DNA of 9,118 nucleotides. It comes from Atopobium sp. ICM42b. GTDB lineage: Bacteria > Actinomycetota > Coriobacteriia > Coriobacteriales > Atopobiaceae. The first letter of the stretch is position 1, and each line of letters starts with the position of its first letter. Made by a program: the position numbers and the translations under genes. The stretch lies in NCBI GenBank assembly GCA_000564995.1, contig JDFH01000022.1:1-9118 (forward strand), in the 5' to 3' direction. This document shows, one piece after another, positions 1 to 5,203 of the stretch. The notes below the pieces were generated by a model, which saw nothing but the letters and a program-made list of their open reading frames with translations, did no database searches and was not told where the DNA came from.

Positions 1-885
1 TTTACTGCGTGTAACTTTAACTTTGGTTTACCATCACCTGAAGAGATTGCCGCTCAGAAGGAAGCAGAAGAGAAGAAAGCTGCTCTTGCTCCTTATGTAG
101 GCATTTGGGAAGCCAAGTCAATCGAAGATGAAAATAAGGGCACAGTCACTGAAGACATGTACAAAGATGTTAGAGATGTTTATCTAGCAATTTATGGCTA
201 TGACTTCTCTGACGATGGCACTGGTTTGTTTGTTCGCTTCGGCGCTCAGAAGCCCTTTACCTGGTCTGTTGATGCCGATGGAAAGCTTACTATCACCCTT
301 GCAGGTAATGCCGGAAGCTATACAGCAAGCGTTGATTCCTCAGGTCAGATGACCGTTGAGGGCTCTGATGGTTCTAAAGCTATCCTTACTCAGGTAAGCA
401 AGACCTCAGGTGATTATTCTCATATTAGGTATGAGCCCTTTAATCCATTAACAGGAACGGGCAATATTTCTAAAAACAAGTCATCGCATGAAACTAAACT
501 ACGCTTTACTATCACCACTGAGCTTGATCAGGTCATTGTTGATACCGATGAGCTCTATGTAAGGCTTATTGGCATCGCTTCCCTTAAAGACCTCAAGGGT
601 TTTGAAGGCTATGTCTTTGAGGTTATTAATAGAACTCCTTATACAACCGGCTATCAATTTACTATTCAAGATCCAACCGATGGCTATTGGGCTTATGGAT
701 TTAACGTGTTAGAGCCAGGTGAGAGAGTCTATGAGTATGTTCTTAATAACCAACGTAGAGATAAGTCACTTTCTGAAGTCACAGATGTAAAAGGCACTCT
801 TGAGTATGACCACTCTAGCAATGGTGCCCTTCATAATGACGAGAAAACCGTGACATTTGATTTGCCTACTGGGCAGAGCAAGTAA
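1..885 (+). CDS. Tandem-paralog lipoprotein, copy 1 (5' partial)
   Basis: This is a partial gene: the frame is open from the first base and begins with FTAC, the end of a lipobox. The lipidated cysteine is codon 4, and about 20 signal-peptide codons lie left of the window. The first internal ATG, at 157, is therefore not the start. After the cysteine comes a charged helical linker (PEEIAAQKEAEEKKAAL, about residues 13-30). Next is a beta-rich domain with the landmarks GIWEAKSI, DGTGLFVRFG, PFTW and TVEGSDGSKA, then a second domain with EGYVFEVINRT and LEPGERVYEYV. The mature protein should sit on the outer face of the membrane, anchored by lipid. The N-terminal domain resembles lipocalin-like small beta-barrels in pattern only, and no function can be assigned. 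It is the first of four related genes; the next starts 47 bases downstream, so they are probably co-transcribed. Confidence 0.9.
   Translation, partial: FTACNFNFGLPSPEEIAAQKEAEEKKAALAPYVGIWEAKSIEDENKGTVTEDMYKDVRDVYLAIYGYDFSDDGTGLFVRFGAQKPFTWSVDADGKLTITLAGNAGSYTASVDSSGQMTVEGSDGSKAILTQVSKTSGDYSHIRYEPFNPLTGTGNISKNKSSHETKLRFTITTELDQVIVDTDELYVRLIGIASLKDLKGFEGYVFEVINRTPYTTGYQFTIQDPTDGYWAYGFNVLEPGERVYEYVLNNQRRDKSLSEVTDVKGTLEYDHSSNGALHNDEKTVTFDLPTGQSK
40..420 (+). repeat. Paralogous DNA block, unit A (copy 1)
   Basis: This is the 5' portion of copy 1, from the charged linker to the motif TSGDYS. It aligns without gaps to 2021-2401 (offset 1981) and, allowing for scattered substitutions, to 3074-3454. 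Runs such as the linker segment around 58-92 and the PFTW segment around 245-264 are identical or nearly so in all three. After about base 430 the DNA similarity falls away. Confidence 0.75.
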
Positions 886-932
886 CAGTTAAGAGTTAGT
901 TTTATATCGCTGCACGTATGGAAGGAAGTTTA

Positions 933-1868
933 ATGAAAAAGCGTCAAATGCTGTTAGGATGTCTGCTCGCACTGGTGCTTTCCGTAAGTGCAGTGCTTAG
1001 TGCATGCTCATCAGGGGATAACAGTCCCGCAGGAAACAAAAAGTCTGCTGGTCAGATCGTAGGTGTTTGGGAAGCTTATGACATCTTTGAACCCGGACTA
1101 GGAAACCTGAGGGAGGGAGCAGCCTACGACGATTATAAAGAACAGTTCCATGCAATTTATGCTTTCAGCTTTGCTGAGGATGGAACTGGCTTGTTTACTC
1201 GCTTTGGCATAATGAAGCCTTTTACATGGACTGTTGATGCAGAAGGAAAGATTACAGTTACCCTTGAGGGTACTGCGGGATCTTTTACGGGAGAGATTGA
1301 CGCTGAGACTGGCAGGTTAAGGCTCAAGGGCACTGGCTACGATGAGACTGACGCCGAGCTTAAGCAGATTTCAACTACTGCTGGAGACTATGCAAGTGCT
1401 ACCTATCAGCCATTTGATCAACTTACCAATAAAGGTACCGTACCAACCATGATTAGGTATAACGATCTCAAGTTTAAGAATTTTGAAATAACTCGAGAGG
1501 TCAATAAAGTTCTTATCGATACAGATAAGCTGTATATGAATCTGTATGCTATCGCTCAGGTACCGGGAAGCTCTCAAGAAGGTTACGTATTTGAGATTAT
1601 CAATAAGTGTCCTGAGTCATTTTACGGAGAGTTCTCTCTTGGAGATCTACATGGTCCTCTGAAAGCCTTTGGTCAAGCCTCCTTACAACCTGGTGAGAAG
1701 TTCTATTTGTTCGTTCCTAATGTCTCGCAGACACCAGGATCTCTTGTGGCACTTTCTAATCCAAAAGCTACGGTTGATACTATTTACAATGACCCAACAA
1801 CTAGCGTAGTTACTCAGCAAAGGCAGAGATTAGAACTTGACCTAAATATCCCTCCTAAGTCTGAGTAA
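933..1868 (+). CDS. Tandem-paralog lipoprotein, copy 2 (divergent member)
   Basis: The start at ATG 933 is chosen because GGAAGGAAG lies just upstream at ribosome-binding distance and the protein then begins MKKRQ, like its paralog. An in-frame ATG at 918 would place that ribosome binding site inside the gene. The signal peptide has a KKR n-region, a leucine/valine core and the lipobox LSAC, with Cys25 as the lipidation site. The protein is 311 residues. It lacks the Glu/Lys/Ala linker of the other copies but keeps the same landmarks: GVWEAYDI, EDGTGLFTRFG, PFTWTVDAEGKITVTL, EGYVFEIINK and LQPGEKFYLFV. It is clearly the most diverged of the four, and at DNA level it does not share their near-identical block. 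It is expected to be a surface-anchored lipoprotein of unknown role. Confidence 0.9.
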   Translation: MKKRQMLLGCLLALVLSVSAVLSACSSGDNSPAGNKKSAGQIVGVWEAYDIFEPGLGNLREGAAYDDYKEQFHAIYAFSFAEDGTGLFTRFGIMKPFTWTVDAEGKITVTLEGTAGSFTGEIDAETGRLRLKGTGYDETDAELKQISTTAGDYASATYQPFDQLTNKGTVPTMIRYNDLKFKNFEITREVNKVLIDTDKLYMNLYAIAQVPGSSQEGYVFEIINKCPESFYGEFSLGDLHGPLKAFGQASLQPGEKFYLFVPNVSQTPGSLVALSNPKATVDTIYNDPTTSVVTQQRQRLELDLNIPPKSE

Positions 1869-1918
1869 CAAAAGAACGCATATCTTCGGCGTGATCACTA
1901 CCATTGAAAGGACACTTG

Positions 1919-2866
1919 ATGAAAAAACGTAAAATACTACCAGTTCTTGCGCTTGTCTTGGCGCTCTCTGCTGGCGTTATGTTTACAGCTTGCACTCCTA
2001 ACATTGGTGGACCTTCGGCTGAAGAAATTGCTGCTCAGAAGGAAGCAGAAGAGAAGAAAGCTGCTCTTGCTCCGTTTGTGGGCGTTTGGGAAGCAAAGTC
2101 TATTAGTGATCCAAAGAAGGGCGAGATTCCCGAGAGTGTCTATCCAACAGCAAGAGACACATTCCAGGCCATTTACGGCTATGACTTTTCCGACGACGGC
2201 ACTGGACTATTCGTCCGTTTTGGTGCTCAGAAGCCCTTTACCTGGACCGCTGATGCCGATGGCAAGATTACCATCACCCTTGCTGGCAACGCCGGAAGCT
2301 ATACAGCAACCGTTGATTCCTCAGGCCAGATGACCATTGAGGGCTCTGACGGTTCCAAGGCAGTGCTTACCCAAGTAACTAAAACCTCAGGTGATTACTC
2401 TTCTCTTAAATATGCTCCATTTGATGCGCTTACGGGTAAGGGAACTATTGGAGGAAATTATTCCTCCCATGATGACTTTTATATGAATTTTAAGGTAGTT
2501 ACCGAGGTCAACAGGGTTGTTGTTGATAATGACGACATGTACGTCAGATATGTTGGAATTGCCACAACACCAAGCGGTCAAACCGAAGGTTATGTTTTTG
2601 AGGTAATCAACAAGTCCGATAAGACGGCCTCATATGACTTTAGGCTGGATAATTCGGATTCCACTGTGTTTGGAACAGCTCTTAATGTTCTTGAGCCTGG
2701 TGAGAGATTCTATGAGTTTGTAGTTGATACCTCCAAAGCAGATGTACCTCTGGCTAAGCTTTCTGAATCTAAGGGAACTTTTAAGTATTCCCATGTTGCA
2801 GATGGAACCAGTCTTGAAGACGAGAAGACCGAGCAGTTTGATTTGACGATTTCACAGAATAAGTAA
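1919..2866 (+). CDS. Tandem-paralog lipoprotein, copy 3
   Basis: The start is ATG 1919, preceded by GAAAGGAC at suitable spacing. A TTG at 1904 in the same frame would lie upstream of that ribosome binding site and is rejected. The 315-residue product has an MKKRK n-region, a hydrophobic core and the lipobox FTAC with Cys25. A linker of about 20 residues rich in Glu, Lys and Ala follows. The first domain (GVWEAKSISDP, YDFSDDGTGLFVRFGAQ, PFTWTADADGKITITL, TIEGSDGSKAVL) is nearly identical to copies 1 and 4. The second domain (YVRYVGIA, EGYVFEVINKS, LEPGERFYEFV) is recognisably related but much more variable. Sharing a domain this closely while differing afterward suggests recent duplication or gene conversion. 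The function is unknown; a ligand-binding or adhesion role at the cell surface would be guesswork. Confidence 0.92.
   Translation: MKKRKILPVLALVLALSAGVMFTACTPNIGGPSAEEIAAQKEAEEKKAALAPFVGVWEAKSISDPKKGEIPESVYPTARDTFQAIYGYDFSDDGTGLFVRFGAQKPFTWTADADGKITITLAGNAGSYTATVDSSGQMTIEGSDGSKAVLTQVTKTSGDYSSLKYAPFDALTGKGTIGGNYSSHDDFYMNFKVVTEVNRVVVDNDDMYVRYVGIATTPSGQTEGYVFEVINKSDKTASYDFRLDNSDSTVFGTALNVLEPGERFYEFVVDTSKADVPLAKLSESKGTFKYSHVADGTSLEDEKTEQFDLTISQNK
2021..2401 (+). repeat. Paralogous DNA block, unit B (copy 3)
   Basis: This is the equivalent of 40-420 within copy 3. It encodes the linker and first beta-rich domain, and most differences from the other two units are third-position changes. The sharp contrast with the poorly conserved remainder of the gene points to recombination or gene conversion restricted to this half. 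Confidence 0.75.
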
Positions 2867-2881
2867 TGCACTCAGACGATA

Positions 2882-2946
2882 TCTAGATTGAGCATAATGA
2901 ACTTTGTCAAAAAAGTGTCGCCAATAAAGGACATTGTCAATCTAGA
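2882..2946. repeat. Perfect 10-bp inverted repeat enclosing 45 bp
   Basis: TCTAGATTGA (2882-2891) and its exact reverse complement TCAATCTAGA (2937-2946) flank 45 bases in the gap between lipoprotein copies 3 and 4. The gap is unusually long (105 bp) compared with the 47 and 50 bp gaps between the other copies, so the element may account for the extra length. Either a long-looped RNA hairpin or a very small mobile-element remnant would fit. It carries no gene. Confidence 0.55.
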
Positions 2947-2959
2947 GAGCTTTGGTGTT

Positions 2960-2974
2960 GGAGGGACTTTCTTG
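2960..2974 (+). promoter_or_regulatory. Ribosome binding site and TTG start of lipoprotein copy 4
   Basis: GGAGGG at 2960-2965 is followed after six bases by TTG at 2972-2974. No ATG lies at a suitable distance. This site decides the start of copy 4, because it aligns the signal peptide and lipobox position with the ATG-started paralogs. Confidence 0.7.
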
Positions 2975-3922
2975 AAACAGCGTAGACTACTTTTTATGCT
3001 TGTACTTACACTTGTGCTTTCTACCAGCATTGTGTTTACGGCTTGCACTCCTAACATTGGCGGACCATCTCCTGAAGAAATTGCAGCTCAGAAGGAAGCA
3101 GAAGAGAAGAAAGCTGCTCTTGCTCCGTTTGTAGGTGTTTGGGAAGCAAAGTCTATTAGTGATCCTAGCCAGGGAGATATCCCCGAGAGTGTTTACCCAA
3201 CGGCAGTAGAATCCATGAAGTCAATTTATGGCTATGACTTTGCTGATGACGGCACGGGTAATTTTATCCGTTTTGGCGCTCAGAAGCCCTTTACCTGGTC
3301 TGTTGATGCTAATGGAAAGCTCACTATCACCCTTGCAGGTAATGCTGGCAGCTATACAGCAACCGTTGATTCCTCGGGTCAGATGACCGTTGAGGGCTCT
3401 GACGGTTCCAAGGCAGTATTGAAGCAAGTCACTAAAACATCTGGTGATTATTCCAGCTTTAAGTACAAGCCTTTTGATGCAATGGCAGACAAGGGCACTA
3501 TTGCGTATAACTTCTCTTCTACTAAAGGCGAATACAAGATGCGCTTTAAGCTGAAGACTGAGGTGGACAAGGTTCTTATCGATAATGATGATCTCTATGT
3601 CAGGTATGTTGGTATTGCTAAATCCCCAGATGGTTACTCTGAAGGTTACGTCTTTGAGATCATTAATAGATCTGAAAACTGGGTAAATTGCACCTTTAAG
3701 TTAGATAATTCTGAGAATTCCGTATGGGCTAACGATTCCAACTATCTTGAGAGCGGCGAGAGGGTCTTTGCATTTGTTATTAACGATTCTTATCAGAAAA
3801 AACCTCTTGCTGATCAGACTGAGGTAAATGCAGTTGTTGAGTACTACCACATCAAAGGTGGTAAGAGCATGGAAGACACTAAGACAGAAAACGTTGACCT
3901 GGTAATTGCTGAGAAGAAGTAA
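2972..3922 (+). CDS. Tandem-paralog lipoprotein, copy 4 (TTG start)
   Basis: A TTG start at 2972 is proposed. It sits six bases after a strong GGAGGG (2960-2965), gives an n-region KQRR matching KKRK/KKRQ of the paralogs, and puts the lipobox FTAC cysteine at residue 25, exactly as in copies 2 and 3. An upstream in-frame TTG at 2888 would add 28 residues with no paralog counterpart and no ribosome binding site. The 316-residue protein has the same Glu/Lys/Ala linker, then YDFADDGTGNFIRFGAQ, PFTWSVDANGKLTITL and TVEGSDGSKAVL. The variable C-terminal domain carries EGYVFEIINRS and LESGERVFAFV. It is the last gene of the cluster, and a strong terminator follows 66 bases after the stop. It should be a lipid-anchored surface protein of unknown function. 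Confidence 0.9.
   Translation: MKQRRLLFMLVLTLVLSTSIVFTACTPNIGGPSPEEIAAQKEAEEKKAALAPFVGVWEAKSISDPSQGDIPESVYPTAVESMKSIYGYDFADDGTGNFIRFGAQKPFTWSVDANGKLTITLAGNAGSYTATVDSSGQMTVEGSDGSKAVLKQVTKTSGDYSSFKYKPFDAMADKGTIAYNFSSTKGEYKMRFKLKTEVDKVLIDNDDLYVRYVGIAKSPDGYSEGYVFEIINRSENWVNCTFKLDNSENSVWANDSNYLESGERVFAFVINDSYQKKPLADQTEVNAVVEYYHIKGGKSMEDTKTENVDLVIAEKK
3074..3454 (+). repeat. Paralogous DNA block, unit C (copy 4)
   Basis: This is the equivalent of 40-420 (offset 3034) within copy 4. The region around AGCAACCGTTGATTCCTC (about 3359-3376) is almost base-for-base shared with unit B. Such long direct repeats about 1-2 kb apart are possible substrates for unequal crossing-over that would add or remove gene copies. 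Confidence 0.75.
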
Positions 3923-3987
3923 GTGGACTGCCGCAATGCGCCAAATACGTACACATAAAACATTTACGTGTTAAGCGTGGAATACAG

Positions 3988-4024
3988 AGACGTCACCTGT
4001 ACAATAGGTGGCGTCTATTCTTTT
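3988..4024 (+). terminator. Rho-independent terminator of the lipoprotein cluster
   Basis: An 11-bp stem (AGACGTCACCT paired with AGGTGGCGTCT, one G-T wobble) with loop GTACAAT is followed by a T-rich run, ATTCTTTT. It lies 66 bases after the stop of lipoprotein copy 4 and 43 bases before the nicotinamidase start. It separates the two transcription units. Confidence 0.88.
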
Positions 4025-4066
4025 ACTGGTCGCTCTTTTGAGCTTAAGAAAGAAGCGTGATTAATC

Positions 4067-4645
4067 ATGCAGAAGGCTTTGATTTCGATTGACTACACCT
4101 ACGATTTTGTAGCAGATGACGGAAAGCTCACGGCAGGTAAGCCAGCTCAGGCTATTTCAGATGCTATTTATGAGGCTACAAAGTGCGCTTTTGATCGTGG
4201 CGATTATATTTTCTTTGCTATTGATGCTCACGACCCAGAGGATAACTTCCATCCAGAGACCAAGCTTTTCCCACCTCACAACATTATTGGAACAAGTGGT
4301 AGAGACCTGTTTGGCCCTCTGAATGATTTCTACCAGCAGCACAAAGACGATAGCCATGTGTTCTGGATGGACAAGCGTCACTACTCGTCCTTCTCGGGAA
4401 CTGATCTTGATATTCGTCTGAGGGAGCGTGGCATAAACACAGTTATCCTGACTGGTGTTCTTACCGACATCTGTGTGCTTCACACAGCGGTGGACGCTTA
4501 CAACCTGGGCTATCACATTGAGGTTGTTGAACCAGCGGTTGCATCGCTGACGCCAGAGAATCATCAGTTTGCGCTTTCGCACTTTAAAAATACCCTTGGA
4601 GCAACGCTGGTTGATGCAGAACTCAACGAGATTGAGAACGCGTAA
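4067..4645 (+). CDS. pncA: Nicotinamidase / isochorismatase-family cysteine hydrolase
   Basis: The 192-residue product has the layout of nicotinamidases, which hydrolyse nicotinamide to nicotinate and ammonia in cytosolic NAD salvage. The family's catalytic triad is visible as Asp9 (ALISIDYTYDF), Lys103 (MDKRHYSSF) and Cys136 (GVLTDICVLHTAVDAYNLGY). Likely metal ligands are Asp53 and His55 (AIDAHD), with His62 and/or His71 following. The preserved metal-site region favours nicotinamidase over plain isochorismatase relatives, but substrate cannot be proven from sequence. The start is ATG 4067; the ribosome binding site is poor, with only purine-rich AAGAAAGAAG lying rather far upstream. The gene begins just after the lipoprotein terminator and overlaps the next gene by one base (TAATG), so the two should be translationally coupled. 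Confidence 0.88.
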   Translation: MQKALISIDYTYDFVADDGKLTAGKPAQAISDAIYEATKCAFDRGDYIFFAIDAHDPEDNFHPETKLFPPHNIIGTSGRDLFGPLNDFYQQHKDDSHVFWMDKRHYSSFSGTDLDIRLRERGINTVILTGVLTDICVLHTAVDAYNLGYHIEVVEPAVASLTPENHQFALSHFKNTLGATLVDAELNEIENA

Positions 4646-5007
4646 TGACTCCAGAAGAACGCGCAGTTAAATGGTTTGAGAAGGTCCCCGAGGCAGATGA
4701 TCTTTCATTTGACCAGAGACTTGCTATATGCAAAAAGACCGGAAATGCCATGGCGCTTGTCTTTGTTGTTCTATTTTCGTTTGAGTTGATACTTGCGTAT
4801 GTTCTTACCGATGGCTCGTTTGTATTTACTATGACCGATACTTTGAACAGCATTCTATCAAGACCTGGTAGAAGGGTTACGGCCCAAGGAGTGGCTGTTG
4901 CGGGTATTTTTGTGGTAGCGCCCTTATTGGTCATTCCTGTAGCTGCTACGTTTCTTGCTCGTTCCATTGTTTTTAAGCAAGAAATTAAAAAGTGCTTAGG
5001 TAAATAA
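4645..5007 (+). CDS. Small two-helix membrane protein, function unknown
   Basis: This 120-residue protein starts at the ATG that shares one base with the stop codon of the upstream nicotinamidase gene, a coupling arrangement that supports the start. Residues 1-33 are hydrophilic and acidic/basic mixed. Two strongly hydrophobic stretches follow at about 35-54 (MALVFVVLFSFELILAYVL) and 83-106 (VAVAGIFVVAPLLVIPVAA). They are separated by a loop of about 28 residues ending in RPGRRV, and the tail is short and basic. No known motif is recognised. Co-location with a nicotinamide-salvage enzyme could hint at vitamin uptake or signalling, but that is only inference from context. The stop codon lies inside a hairpin, and a terminator follows. 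Confidence 0.75.
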   Translation: MTPEERAVKWFEKVPEADDLSFDQRLAICKKTGNAMALVFVVLFSFELILAYVLTDGSFVFTMTDTLNSILSRPGRRVTAQGVAVAGIFVVAPLLVIPVAATFLARSIVFKQEIKKCLGK

Positions 5008-5035
5008 CTACCTAAGAACCTAAGTAAATTACTTA
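4995..5035 (+). promoter_or_regulatory. Stacked inverted repeats overlapping the stop codon
   Basis: CTTAGGTA (4995-5002) pairs perfectly with TACCTAAG (5009-5016) around a six-base loop that contains the stop codon of the membrane protein gene. ACCTAAG is repeated at 5018-5024, so it could compete for the same left arm. The second copy also runs into the palindrome TAAGTAA-A-TTACTTA (5021-5035). The role is unknown; transcript 3'-end stabilisation or an operator are possibilities. Confidence 0.5.
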
Positions 5036-5047
5036 AAGCATTTATTT

Positions 5048-5076
5048 GACCCAAGGTTAAAAACTTGGGTCTTTTT
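5048..5076 (+). terminator. Rho-independent terminator of the nicotinamidase operon
   Basis: An 8-bp perfect stem, GACCCAAG/CTTGGGTC, with an eight-base A-rich loop is followed directly by TTTTT. The T-run is on the plus strand only, so it terminates the upstream operon and insulates cas9, which starts 127 bases later. Confidence 0.88.
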
Positions 5077-5159
5077 GTTAACTTAATGTTTATATTCAAT
5101 GGAAGAATTACCGTTTATGGAATAGTGGAATAAATCTATCTTTCAGAATTTTAAGCAGA

Positions 5160-5165
5160 TATAAA
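5160..5165 (+). promoter_or_regulatory. Possible -10 element for cas9
   Basis: TATAAA lies 38 bases before the cas9 start in an A/T-rich stretch after a terminator, where a promoter is expected. No good -35 hexamer is seen 16-18 bases upstream, so the assignment is tentative. The remainder of the 196-bp gap between 5008 and 5203 contains no gene that I can support. Confidence 0.3.
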
Positions 5166-5203
5166 ATTGCATCAACTCGTTTAATTTTAATCAAGGAGCT
5201 GCC

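Noticed and set aside
1947..2333. 128-codon plus-strand open frame in another frame
   Set aside because: It overlaps lipoprotein copy 3 out of frame, and the Leu/Arg-rich product is typical of a shifted reading of the real gene.
3948..3976. Imperfect inverted repeat ACACATAAA/TTTACGTGT after lipoprotein copy 4
   Set aside because: It is a weak A/T-rich stem with a mismatch and tiny loop, and the strong terminator just downstream explains the transcript end.
4157..4582. 141-codon minus-strand open frame
   Set aside because: It lies wholly antisense to the nicotinamidase, whose catalytic motifs prove the plus strand is coding.
4623..5099. 158-codon minus-strand open frame
   Set aside because: It is antisense to the membrane protein gene and crosses the plus-strand terminator. 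Its composition looks like a shadow frame, with no recognisable motif or good ribosome binding site.
5107..5114. ATTACCGT match to the repeat as evidence of a minus-strand tracrRNA
   Set aside because: Pairing stops at eight or nine bases, and the guide-proximal repeat bases GTCTT find no partner. The downstream stem on the minus strand has no T-run.
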